From positions 1 to 64,000 of the forward strand of contig CALKHR010000049.1 of NCBI GenBank assembly GCA_937988885.1: 64,000 nucleotides of DNA. The letters are read 5' to 3'. The stretch's first letter is position 1. Every line of letters begins with the position of its first letter. Under the pieces are notes generated by a model that did not search any database, had not been told where the DNA came from, and saw only the letters and a program-made list of their open reading frames with translations. Below, in pieces: positions 8,214 through 16,051 of this stretch. This DNA is from an uncultured Roseiflexaceae bacterium (GTDB taxonomy: Bacteria; Chloroflexota; Chloroflexia; Chloroflexales; Roseiflexaceae). Made by a program: the position numbers and the translations under genes.

Positions 8214-8819
8214 TTACACTACTGGGGTTTGGGGGATGAGATGCGCTACGCCTTTTCGCAGCACGAGCTGTACTTCGTGGGCGAGCTGCTCAAGGGGAAG
8301 CGGCGCAGCCGAGCGGAACTGTTGGGCAGCCGCGCCACAGATCGCCCAACTCATCATTGTAGCGATGCGTTCGGGTGGGACGCGCCACTCGGCGGAATCC
8401 GGTGCGGAGAGCTGCAACCAGCGCGCGAGCATTGCGGCTAGCTCATCGTGAATGGCCTGCTGAAAGAGTGGCACAAGCTGTTCGGCGGGGCGGCACTGGC
8501 GCTGCTGCGCCTTGAGGTAATCGAGTACCAAGACGATAAACGGCTTGAGATCGCTGGCGGGGCTGCACTGGAGCGGTTCGGTGAGTTGCGCGGCGATCTG
8601 TTGGCGGAACTCGTGGCGGGCGAACGCTTCGAGCAGGGCGTATTTGTCGGCGAAGTGGGCGTAGAACGTGCCGCGATTGACGTTTGCCCGCTCGGTGATG
8701 TCTCGCACGCTGATCGCCGCGAAATCCTTCTCCCGCGCGATCTCGCGAAAGGCTTGAAACAGCAGTTGTTGCGTACGTTGGATGCGTCGATCCGGGCGTT
8801 TATCGGCATTCTGGCTCAT
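8214..8819 (-). CDS. TetR/AcrR-family transcriptional regulator
   Basis: 201 aa from the ATG at 8819 (GAGGAAAG upstream); earlier ATGs lie in or near the operator. The N-terminal HTH is RTQQLLFQAFREIAREKDFAAISVRDITERANVNRGTFYAHF, about residues 16-57. The C-terminal ligand domain is of the TetR_C class with no recognisable ligand. A 56-bp palindrome upstream suggests autoregulation. The divergent NmrA-like gene at 9167 is the nearest other candidate target. Confidence 0.85.
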   Translation of the reverse strand: MSQNADKRPDRRIQRTQQLLFQAFREIAREKDFAAISVRDITERANVNRGTFYAHFADKYALLEAFARHEFRQQIAAQLTEPLQCSPASDLKPFIVLVLDYLKAQQRQCRPAEQLVPLFQQAIHDELAAMLARWLQLSAPDSAEWRVPPERIATMMSWAICGAAAQQFRSAAPLPLEQLAHEVQLVLRKGVAHLIPQTPVV

Positions 8820-8902
8820 CCGCTCTTTCCTCAACATTGCAGGCGATCTGTCGGTTATTCGACAGCTATCCCCGATTGATGATTGACGGGATCGCTTTCG
8901 AT

Positions 8903-8958
8903 CTTCTAGTATAACCAACGAATGTTCATTTTTCAACATCTGTTGGTTATTTTAGAAG
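8903..8958. promoter_or_regulatory. Large dyad operator upstream of tetR
   Basis: Arms 8903-8919 (CTTCTAGTATAACCAAC) and 8942-8958 match in 15 of 17 positions as an inverted repeat. A second dyad, ATGTT / AACAT, is nested at 8922-8939. The double dyad is typical of a TetR dimer-of-dimers or two-dimer site. It sits 84 nt upstream of the tetR start. Confidence 0.65.
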
Positions 8959-9037
8959 TAGGGATACCCAATCCGATGAGATAGTGATAACGAGAAAACC
9001 GTTTTAGCCTGCGGCAGCAAGGTGTTTTCCATTTCTT

Positions 9038-9078
9038 GTGATATCAATGCGCTGCTACGCGCAGCGCATTGATATCAC
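9038..9078. repeat. Perfect 18-bp inverted repeat, 5-nt loop
   Basis: GTGATATCAATGCGCTGC, loop TACGC, then the exact reverse complement. No T-tract follows. It lies between the tetR operator and the NmrA-like gene. Candidates are a REP/MITE-like palindrome, an mRNA leader structure, or a second operator. The rest of the tetR-NmrA spacer (8820-9166) contains nothing else recognisable. Confidence 0.6.
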
Positions 9079-9166
9079 CTTTAGCTGTGCAGGTCTGTAT
9101 CAACGAAAAACACTGTTATCTCGATCACATAGTCGCGATTGCATCATGAACACAACGATGAGGTGA

Positions 9167-10042
9167 ATGATGGCTGTTCGACGGACAGGGCCGATTGTGG
9201 TGACGGGGGCAACCGGTAAGCAAGGTGGCGCGACGGCGCGGCATCTGCTGCGGCAGGGCTGGAGCGTGCGGGCGTTGGTGCGTGATCCGCAGAGCGCTGC
9301 AGCACAGGCGCTTCGGCGGGCGGGCGCTGAGCTTGTGCGTGGCGATTTCGAGGATCGCGCCTCGTTGGATCGGGTGATGGAGGGCGCGTATGGCGTGTTC
9401 AGCGTGCAGCCGTTCGGCTACGAGACGGAGATCCGCCAGGGCACACAGGTCGCCGATGCGGCGGCGGCTGCCCGCGTGAAGCATTTCGTGTACGCGTCGG
9501 TGGGTGGCGTCGAGGAGCAGATACACTGGCGGCCCGGCTTTAGCAAATGGGTGATCGAGCGGCATATCGCGGAGTTGGGCTTGCCTGCCACGATGTTGCG
9601 GCCTGCTGGTTTTATGGATGACCTGGTGGGGCCGTTCTACGGCGTGCCGCAGGGACAATTTGCGGTGCCCTTCACGCCCGATGCGCTGGTGCAGGTGATC
9701 GCCACTGATGACATCGGCGCGATCGCGGCGCAAGCGTTCGCCGAGCCGGAGGTGTTTATCGGCCAGCGGATCGAGTTGGCGAGCGCGGCGCTCACCTCAC
9801 CTCAGATCGCCGAAGCGCTCAGCAGGGTGGCGGGTTATCCCATCCCCTACGTGCAGATTCCCATAGATGAGGTGCGCAAGCAGAGCGAAGATGTTGCGCG
9901 GGTGTGTGAATGGCTGAATGCGGGCACCTACCGCGTCGATCTCGATGCGGTGTGGCGCTTGCGCCCGAACATGCTCTCGTTTGAGACGTGGCTCGTGCGA
10001 GATGCGGCACCGCAGTTGGCGCGGCTGCGAGCGAGTTCCTAA
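9167..10042 (+). CDS. NmrA-like NAD(P)-binding Rossmann protein
   Basis: 291 aa. GATGKQGGATARHLL (about residues 14-28) is the dinucleotide-binding loop and VKHFVYASVGG the central strand of the NmrA/HSCARG atypical short-chain dehydrogenase family. The YxxxK catalytic pair of classical SDRs is not evident, in keeping with a redox-sensing or atypical reductase role. GAGGTGA precedes two ATGs (9167 and 9170). It is divergent from the tetR gene and may be its target. Confidence 0.8.
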   Translation: MMAVRRTGPIVVTGATGKQGGATARHLLRQGWSVRALVRDPQSAAAQALRRAGAELVRGDFEDRASLDRVMEGAYGVFSVQPFGYETEIRQGTQVADAAAAARVKHFVYASVGGVEEQIHWRPGFSKWVIERHIAELGLPATMLRPAGFMDDLVGPFYGVPQGQFAVPFTPDALVQVIATDDIGAIAAQAFAEPEVFIGQRIELASAALTSPQIAEALSRVAGYPIPYVQIPIDEVRKQSEDVARVCEWLNAGTYRVDLDAVWRLRPNMLSFETWLVRDAAPQLARLRASS

Positions 10043-10055
10043 TCCTGTTGGTGAT

Positions 10056-10085
10056 GTGGAGGCTCTGCGGGTGCAGAACCTCCAC
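10056..10085. terminator. Bidirectional hairpin between convergent genes
   Basis: GTGGAGG-C-TCTGC-GGGT-GCAGA-A-CCTCCAC, a 12-bp stem with one internal mismatch, lies between the NmrA-like stop and the importer lipoprotein stop. No T-run is present. Confidence 0.55.
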
Positions 10086-10096
10086 GTTGCTCGTGT

Positions 10097-11968
10097 TTAG
10101 AGACCATCGGTGCGGTACAGATGCAGCTTCTGGCCGCGATACACGCTGCCATCGGTGACGGGCGCGCCGTTGCTGTTGCGCGGGATGCCATCGATGTAGG
10201 GCTTGAACAGGGCCGGGAACAGCGGAAAGTACAGCGGGATGTAGGCCGCCTCGTTGACCAGGATGCGCTCGGCTTGGAGGTACAGATCGGCGCGCTTGGC
10301 GCGGTCGATCTCGCCCGCAGCCGCCTCGATCAGCTTGTCGAACTCGTCGTTCTTCCAGGCGAAGCGCCGTCGCGATGCCGCGCCATGCCAGATCGCCTGA
10401 TAGTGGTTGCTAGGATCGGGGTAGTCGGTGTACCAGATGTAGAAGACGAATTGATACTTCCCTTCGTACAAATTCGAGATAAACACCTTGCCGTCCTCGG
10501 GCGTCTCGATGTTGATGTTGAGATTGAGGCTCTTCGCAAGCTGCTGCTGAATCACTTCGGCGGCGAGCTTGCCAGTCGGGCCGACCGGGCGCACGGTCAG
10601 CGTCACCTCGGGCCAGTTCGTACCACCCTCGTACGGCGTGCCGACCAACTTGCTCAACGCTAGCTCGGGGTCGTAGCGGTACGCCTCGGTGAGATCGGGG
10701 TACTGGCTCGGCGGCAGCGCGTACGGCTGCCCCTGCGAGATCAGGCTGTAGGCCGGCTCGCCCAGATTGTTCAGTACCTTCAGCAGCGTTTCGCGGTTGA
10801 TCGCGTGTTGCAGCGCTTGGCGCACGCCGAGTTGGTCGAACGGCGCTTTGTTGCTCTCCGGTGAGAGGAACGCCACGGCGGGCGTGGGAACCAGCACCAA
10901 CTCCTGGCTCAGTTGCGGGTCGGCCTGGATGCGGGTGATCTCGCTGGCGGGAATGCCCTGATTCTCGCGGTAATCCAGATCGCCGCTCTCGTAGGGCAGC
11001 AGGCCCGCGTTGTACGGAATGATCGGCGCAATGAGCCTGCGGAGCTTCGGCTTGGGCGCCAGCACGAAGTCCTCGTTGCGCTCGAACTCCAGCTCCTTGT
11101 TGTGCTCCCAGCGCACAAGCTTGAACGGGCCGTTGCTCACGATGTTCTCCGGCTCGGTCCACTTATCGCCGTGCGCCTCCACGCTCGGACGGTGGGCGGG
11201 CAGCGCTGAGGCGTAGCCCAACAGCATTGGGAAGTATTCGCGGGGGCCGTTCAACGTGATCTCGAGCGTGTAGGTGTCGAGCGCCTTGATGCCGAGCTGA
11301 TCGGGACTGCCACCCGCGCCGGTGTTCCACTCCTGTGCGCCTTTGATATCGTACAGAATGGCGGCGTAGCTCGCGCCGGTGGCCGGGTCGAGTTGGCGGG
11401 TGAAGCTGTAGACGAAATCCTCGGCTGTCACGGGGTCGCCGTTCGTCCAACGGCCCTCGGGGTGCAGCTTGAACGTGTAGACAGTGCCGTCGGCGGAGAC
11501 CTCCCAGCTTTGGGCTGCGTAGGGCTGCGCCTCGTAATCGGCGGAGAGCGTGGTGAGGCCCGCGAACAAGGTCGACTCGCCGCCGCAGTACAGGTCTTTG
11601 TTGAAATCGTGGCTGGCCGGGTCGGAGTTGAAGGCGTAGCGGAAGATCTGCTGCTCGTCGTCCAGCGCGCCATCGGCGGCGACCGGCTCCTCTGGGGATG
11701 CGGATGCAGCGGTCGGTGCGACAGCGGGCACGGATTCGGGCACGGCAGTCGGGGCGGGCTGTGCGGCGGGTTGCGCTCCGGGCTGCTCGGCGGTGGGTGC
11801 GCTGCTCACACCGCAGGCGGCCAGCAACGCCGACGCGCCACCTAATCCGAGCGCGTTCAGGAATTGACGACGCGACAAGCCACTCTTTTGCGCAGCGGCG
11901 CCGATTCGCTCGGCGAACAGGTTGCGCTGCTGCTCGTCATCGAGCCAGGAACGTGATGAACGGGTCAT
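10097..11968 (-). CDS. Dipeptide-type ABC importer lipoprotein, Tat signal
   Basis: 623 aa solute-binding protein of the DppA/OppA (SBP_bac_5) family. SRRQFL at residues 32-37 is a twin-arginine motif and LLAAC (Cys52) a lipobox, so export is probably by Tat with lipid anchoring. A Pro/Ala/Glu linker follows to about residue 100. Family features seen: DPASHDFNKDLYCGG, WTNGDPVTAEDFVYSFTRQL and FEVIRQALQHAINRET-like segments. It is the third gene after a DppB/DppC pair. AAGGAGG lies before the ATG. Substrate unknown; the sulfur-block operator suggests a peptide, glutathione or similar sulfur carrier. Confidence 0.88.
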   Translation of the reverse strand: MTRSSRSWLDDEQQRNLFAERIGAAAQKSGLSRRQFLNALGLGGASALLAACGVSSAPTAEQPGAQPAAQPAPTAVPESVPAVAPTAASASPEEPVAADGALDDEQQIFRYAFNSDPASHDFNKDLYCGGESTLFAGLTTLSADYEAQPYAAQSWEVSADGTVYTFKLHPEGRWTNGDPVTAEDFVYSFTRQLDPATGASYAAILYDIKGAQEWNTGAGGSPDQLGIKALDTYTLEITLNGPREYFPMLLGYASALPAHRPSVEAHGDKWTEPENIVSNGPFKLVRWEHNKELEFERNEDFVLAPKPKLRRLIAPIIPYNAGLLPYESGDLDYRENQGIPASEITRIQADPQLSQELVLVPTPAVAFLSPESNKAPFDQLGVRQALQHAINRETLLKVLNNLGEPAYSLISQGQPYALPPSQYPDLTEAYRYDPELALSKLVGTPYEGGTNWPEVTLTVRPVGPTGKLAAEVIQQQLAKSLNLNINIETPEDGKVFISNLYEGKYQFVFYIWYTDYPDPSNHYQAIWHGAASRRRFAWKNDEFDKLIEAAAGEIDRAKRADLYLQAERILVNEAAYIPLYFPLFPALFKPYIDGIPRNSNGAPVTDGSVYRGQKLHLYRTDGL

Positions 11969-12052
11969 GGTAGTGCCTCCTTAACAACAATCTGCTAACG
12001 GGTGAGCACTCCTGATCGGCGCTGAACAGATGCTCTTGAGCGATTCCACAAT

Positions 12053-12976
12053 CTACGTACGACTGCGCGGATCGAAGGCGTCGCGCAGGCCATCGCCAAA
12101 CGAAGTGAACGCCAGCAGGGTCAAGCCCAGCGCCAGCGAGGGGAACACCGCCAAATGCCAGGCCGAACGAATGTAGAGAATGTTGTCGCTGACCATCTGG
12201 CCCCAACTCGGTGTGGGAGGTGAAATGCCGATGCCGATAAAGCTCAGCGACGCCTCGGCCAGCATCGCCTGGGGGATGCCGAACGAGATCGTGGTGATGA
12301 CCAGCGACCAGGTATTCGGCAGGATGTGCTTCAGCAGGATGCGCCAGCTCGGCACGCCGAGCGCACGACTCGCCTCGATGAAGTCGCGCTCGCGCAGGCT
12401 GAGCGTCTGCGCCCGCACGACGCGGCAGAGTGTGAGCCAGCTCGTGATGCTGAGCGCGACCAGGATGTTCGTCAGTCCTGGCCCCAGCCAACTCATCAAC
12501 AGAATCGCGAACAGTAGGGTGGGGAAGGCGTACAACACATCGACCAACCGCATCAGGAATGTGTCGATGCGCCCGCCGAAGTAGCCCGCGATCAGACCCA
12601 GCGGCAGCCCCACGAACAGCGATACCAACTGCACCGTGACGCCCACGAACAGCGAGATCCGCCCGCCGTAGACGATACGTGCCCACATATCGCGTCCGGC
12701 GTTGTCGGTGCCGAGCCAGTAGGTCGCGTTCGGCTTCACCTGTAGGTTGTCATAATCTTGGTTTGTATAACCGTGCGGCGCGACCCACGGGGCGAACAGC
12801 GCCAGCACGATCAGCACCAGCACGAACGATGCGCCCAACAGCGCCGCTCGGTTGGCCAACAGGCGCCGCAGCACGGGCCAGCGCGAACGTGCGCCCAATG
12901 GCGTTGCTAGGGTTGTGTCATCCAGCGCGGCGTACTGTGAACCACGCAGGGATGAAAGAGGGCTTTCGATTGCCAT
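12053..12976 (-). CDS. Dipeptide-type ABC importer permease (DppC-like)
   Basis: 307 aa from the ATG at 12976 (GAGGTACAGG upstream). N-terminal membrane helix ANRAALLGASFVLVLIVLALF, then a BPD_transp_1 domain with about five more helices. The EAA loop is SRALGVPSWRILLKHILPN, and GRDMWARIVYGGRISLFVG is typical of DppC. It pairs with the DppB-like protein encoded just upstream (13-nt gap). The ATPases are not encoded in this window. Confidence 0.88.
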   Translation of the reverse strand: MAIESPLSSLRGSQYAALDDTTLATPLGARSRWPVLRRLLANRAALLGASFVLVLIVLALFAPWVAPHGYTNQDYDNLQVKPNATYWLGTDNAGRDMWARIVYGGRISLFVGVTVQLVSLFVGLPLGLIAGYFGGRIDTFLMRLVDVLYAFPTLLFAILLMSWLGPGLTNILVALSITSWLTLCRVVRAQTLSLRERDFIEASRALGVPSWRILLKHILPNTWSLVITTISFGIPQAMLAEASLSFIGIGISPPTPSWGQMVSDNILYIRSAWHLAVFPSLALGLTLLAFTSFGDGLRDAFDPRSRT

Positions 12977-12989
12977 AGCCTGTACCTCG

Positions 12990-13928
12990 TTAGATTGCCG
13001 AGCGGACGCGCGGATCGACCACGCCATAGAGCAGATCGACCACCAGATTCGAGAGCGCCAGCGTGCTGCCGTAGAGCAGCACCAACGTCATAATCACCGG
13101 GTAATCCTTCGCAAAAATGCTGCTGATGAAGAAGCGGCCCATTCCCGGCACAGCGAAGATCGTCTCGACCAAGAAGGAGCCGGTCGCGATCGCCGCGAAG
13201 ATCGGCCCGGCCACCGTGATCACCGGCAGCAGCGCGGCCTTCAGCACGTGCCGATACAGCACCACTCGTTCGAGCAGGCCTTTGGCGCGCGCCGTTCGCA
13301 CATAGTCGTTGCTCAGCTCATCGAGCATGCCAGCGCGGGTGTAGCGGGCAAAGATCGCGGCTGGCCCGAACGCCAGCGCCAGGGTTGGCAAGATCCACGC
13401 TTGCGGCTGCTCCCAGCGCACGCTGGTGGCGGGCAGCACTTGGAACACCAGCGCGAACACCAGAATCAGCAGCACGCTGATCACGAAGCTGGGGATGGCC
13501 ACGCCGCACATCGCCAACAGCATCACGGCGTGTTCGAGCAGGCTGCCGCGCCGCACGGCTGCCACCACGCCTGCTGGCACGCCCAACAGCAGCGCTAGCA
13601 CAAAGGCCATCACACCGAGATGGACCGAGACGGGCAACGTATCGCGGAGCAGTTCGTTGACGGTGCGCGACTTAAAGGCGAAGGAATAGCCGAACTCGCC
13701 GCGCAGCAGCCCGCCCAGGAAGTTGAGGTACTGCATCGGCAACGGCTGATCGAGGCCGTATTTGGCCTCGATCGACGCGATCACCTCGGGCGGCAGGTCG
13801 TTGCCGCCGAACGCCGCCGGGTCGAACGGGCTGCCGGGGATGGCGTGCATCACCACGAAGGTGATCAGCGTCATCGCGAGCAGTGTCGGGATCAGCAGGA
13901 GTAGTCGTCGTGCGAAATACGCGAACAT
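12990..13928 (-). CDS. Dipeptide-type ABC importer permease (DppB-like)
   Basis: 312 aa from the ATG at 13928 (GAGGTG 5 nt upstream). First helix FARRLLLLIPTLLAMTLITFVVMHAIPGSPFD is a classic DppB N-terminus; the EAA loop is RAKGLLERVVLYRHVLKAALLP. First gene of the second importer unit (permease, permease, lipoprotein). Its start codon overlaps the stop of a 22-codon upstream reading frame (TGATG). Confidence 0.88.
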   Translation of the reverse strand: MFAYFARRLLLLIPTLLAMTLITFVVMHAIPGSPFDPAAFGGNDLPPEVIASIEAKYGLDQPLPMQYLNFLGGLLRGEFGYSFAFKSRTVNELLRDTLPVSVHLGVMAFVLALLLGVPAGVVAAVRRGSLLEHAVMLLAMCGVAIPSFVISVLLILVFALVFQVLPATSVRWEQPQAWILPTLALAFGPAAIFARYTRAGMLDELSNDYVRTARAKGLLERVVLYRHVLKAALLPVITVAGPIFAAIATGSFLVETIFAVPGMGRFFISSIFAKDYPVIMTLVLLYGSTLALSNLVVDLLYGVVDPRVRSAI

Positions 13929-13996
13929 CAAACACCTCGTCCGTTAGGGCCGCGCTTGGCCGGAGCTATGCGCGAGCCTGCCGTTTGTTTCGCCAT
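13928..13996 (-). CDS. Possible 22-codon leader ORF overlapping the DppB-like start
   Basis: ATG at 13996, reading MAKQTAGSRIAPAKRGPNG and on to a TGA that overlaps the permease ATG as TGATG. There is no convincing Shine-Dalgarno and no enrichment of Cys or Met. It may be a coupling device or chance. Confidence 0.25.
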   Translation of the reverse strand: MAKQTAGSRIAPAKRGPNGRGV

Positions 13997-14023
13997 AGCC
14001 GAGATCGCCTATTCCTTTTTGTG

Positions 14024-14052
14024 TTTATGATTTTATTGATCAATAAAGTCAA
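14024..14052 (-). promoter_or_regulatory. Promoter with palindrome (site 3) of the second importer unit
   Basis: Minus strand: TTGACT, 17-nt spacer, CATAAA. The palindrome TTGACTTTATTGATCAA occupies 14036-14052 over the -35 and spacer. Confidence 0.7.
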
Positions 14053-14098
14053 CTATAGAACCATAAAAAAAGAGGCATGGTCGAACGCTGCGTGATGC

Positions 14099-15061
14099 TT
14101 AGCGTTTGCGCAACTGCGGGTCGAGCGCGTCGCGCAGGCCGTCGCCGATGTAGTTCACGCTCAGCACTACCAGGAAGATCGCCATCCCTGGGAAGATCGC
14201 CATAAACGGTGTGAACTCGATGTAGTTCTGCGCCTCGAACAGCATGCGGCCCCAGGTGGGCGTATCGGGCGGGAAGCCCAGGCCCAAGAAGCTGAGGCTG
14301 GATTCGGTCAGGATCGCTGAGCCGACTGCCAGTGTGGCCGCCACGACGATCGGGCCGAGCGTGTTAGGCAGAATGTGCCGCACGATGATCCGCCAGCGCG
14401 GCACGCCGATCGTGTGCGCCGCGAGCACAAAATCGGCTTCGCGCAGGCTCAGGAAGTTGGCTCGCACCAGCCGCGCCAAGGGCATCCAATTGAGCGTGCC
14501 GATAATCACCACGATCAGCAGGAAGATGCCCAACTCCGGCCCGATCCATTTGCTGATCCGCTCGCGGAACAGGTAGATGATCAGCATCAGCAACGGCAGT
14601 TGCGGCAGCGCGAGGAAGATGTCGGTGAGCCGCATCAACAGCGAGTCGATGGTTTTGCCGAAGAAGCCCGCCACCGCGCCGATCACGGTGCCGAACGCGA
14701 TCGAAACGAGCATCGACACGATGCCAACCGACACCGAGATGCGCCCGCCGTGCATCATACGGGCCAGCAGATCCTGGCCGAGGTCGTTGGTGCCGAACGG
14801 ATGCGCTCGGCTGGGCGCTTGCGAGGCGATGCTGAAATCGACCTTGCTGTACGAGACGGTGTAGACGAGCGGCCCGAGCAAACTCATCAGCACGAGCAGC
14901 GCGAAGACAAACAGGCCGCCGAGTGCGAGGCGGTTACGCCGAAAATGCCGCCAAGCATCGCCCCAGAGCGAGCGGGTGCGGGGCGCATCGGCGCTAGGCT
15001 CGGGTGCGGTGGGCGCTTGGCTGCGGTGCAACAGTCGGCGCAATGGAAATTCTTGGCTCAT
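14099..15061 (-). CDS. Dipeptide-type ABC importer permease (DppC-like), set 1
   Basis: 320 aa. Helix LALGGLFVFALLVLMSLLGPLV, periplasmic segment ending HPFGTNDLGQDLLARMMHGGRISVSVG, and EAA loop AAHTIGVPRWRIIVRHILPNTL identify a DppC protein. Last gene of the first importer unit, 30 nt after the DppB-like gene. Together with the permeases at 12-13.9 kb it shows that the block encodes two distinct importers. Confidence 0.88.
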   Translation of the reverse strand: MSQEFPLRRLLHRSQAPTAPEPSADAPRTRSLWGDAWRHFRRNRLALGGLFVFALLVLMSLLGPLVYTVSYSKVDFSIASQAPSRAHPFGTNDLGQDLLARMMHGGRISVSVGIVSMLVSIAFGTVIGAVAGFFGKTIDSLLMRLTDIFLALPQLPLLMLIIYLFRERISKWIGPELGIFLLIVVIIGTLNWMPLARLVRANFLSLREADFVLAAHTIGVPRWRIIVRHILPNTLGPIVVAATLAVGSAILTESSLSFLGLGFPPDTPTWGRMLFEAQNYIEFTPFMAIFPGMAIFLVVLSVNYIGDGLRDALDPQLRKR

Positions 15062-15091
15062 GCGTTCCTCGTATTGCTAGGTCATGCCCGA

Positions 15092-16051
15092 TTACGCGTA
15101 GCGAACTCGTGGGTCGAGCGCGCTGTAGAGCAGGTCGGCGATCAGGTTAAAGGTCACAATCAGGATGGCGTACAGAAACGTGATCGCCATCACCACGGGC
15201 GTATCGCTGGTTTGGATGCTGCTCACCAACAGCGACCCGATTCCGGGCACCCGAAAGACTTGCTCGGTGATCAGCGCTCCGGTAAAGACCGATGGGATGC
15301 CCAGCGCGATCAGCGTCACGACCGGGATCAGCGCGTTGCGCAGCACGTGTCGCCCGACCACTGTCCATTCGCGCAAGCCCTTCGAGCGGGCCGTGCGCAC
15401 GTAGTCGCGGTACACCTGTTCGAGCGCCGCCGAGCGCATAAAGCGCATCAGCGTGGCGGTCTGGAACAGCGCGAGCACCGTGATCGGCAGGATGGATTGG
15501 CGCACCTGCGCCAACAGGCTCGGCCAATCCTTCACCTCAAGCGTGCTGTTGTAGATGAATGGAAACCAGCCCAACTGCACGCTAAACACGATGATAAACA
15601 GCAAACCCGTGAAGAAGGTTGGCAGCGAGAAGCCGATAAAGGCGAACGTCGTGCAGATCTGGTCGAAGAGCGAATACGGGCGCAACGCTGCGAGCAGCCC
15701 GAGCGGGACCGCCAACAAGATGCTCACCAGGTAAGCGACGCCCACCACTGCCAGCGTCGTGCCCAGGCGCTGACCCAACAGGCCGATCACCGGGCTACGG
15801 CTGGCGAAGGAATAGCCCAGATCGCCACTCACAAACGCCGTCAGCCACTTCACGTAGCGCACTGGAATGGGCTGATCGAGGCCCAGCGATTGTCGAATGT
15901 TCTCGCGCACCTCGGCGCTCAGCGAGGGGTCGGTGGCGAACGCGGCCATCGGGTCGCCCGGGGCAAACGCCAACACGCCGAAGATCAGCACGCTGATCAC
16001 CAACAGCGTCGGGATCGCCCCTAGCACACGTCGCAGAAGATACTGGCTCAT
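15092..16051 (-). CDS. Dipeptide-type ABC importer permease (DppB-like), set 1
   Basis: 319 aa from the ATG at 16051, which overlaps the lipoprotein stop as ATGA, so translation is coupled; no strong RBS is needed. N-terminus MSQYLLRRVLGAIPTLLVISVLIFG and GDPMAAFATDP are typical of DppB; EAA loop RSKGLREWTVVGRHVLRNALIP. Confidence 0.88.
   Translation of the reverse strand: MSQYLLRRVLGAIPTLLVISVLIFGVLAFAPGDPMAAFATDPSLSAEVRENIRQSLGLDQPIPVRYVKWLTAFVSGDLGYSFASRSPVIGLLGQRLGTTLAVVGVAYLVSILLAVPLGLLAALRPYSLFDQICTTFAFIGFSLPTFFTGLLFIIVFSVQLGWFPFIYNSTLEVKDWPSLLAQVRQSILPITVLALFQTATLMRFMRSAALEQVYRDYVRTARSKGLREWTVVGRHVLRNALIPVVTLIALGIPSVFTGALITEQVFRVPGIGSLLVSSIQTSDTPVVMAITFLYAILIVTFNLIADLLYSALDPRVRYA

Noticed and set aside
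8214..8819. The TetR protein as regulator of the sulfur palindrome
   Set aside because: Its own upstream dyad (ATAACCAAC...GTTGGTTAT) is unrelated to TTGAY-N7-ATCAA, so a different regulator is more likely.
14375..16024. 549-codon plus-strand frame rich in Gln, His and Arg
   Set aside because: Antisense of two permease genes; composition typical of a high-GC shadow frame.
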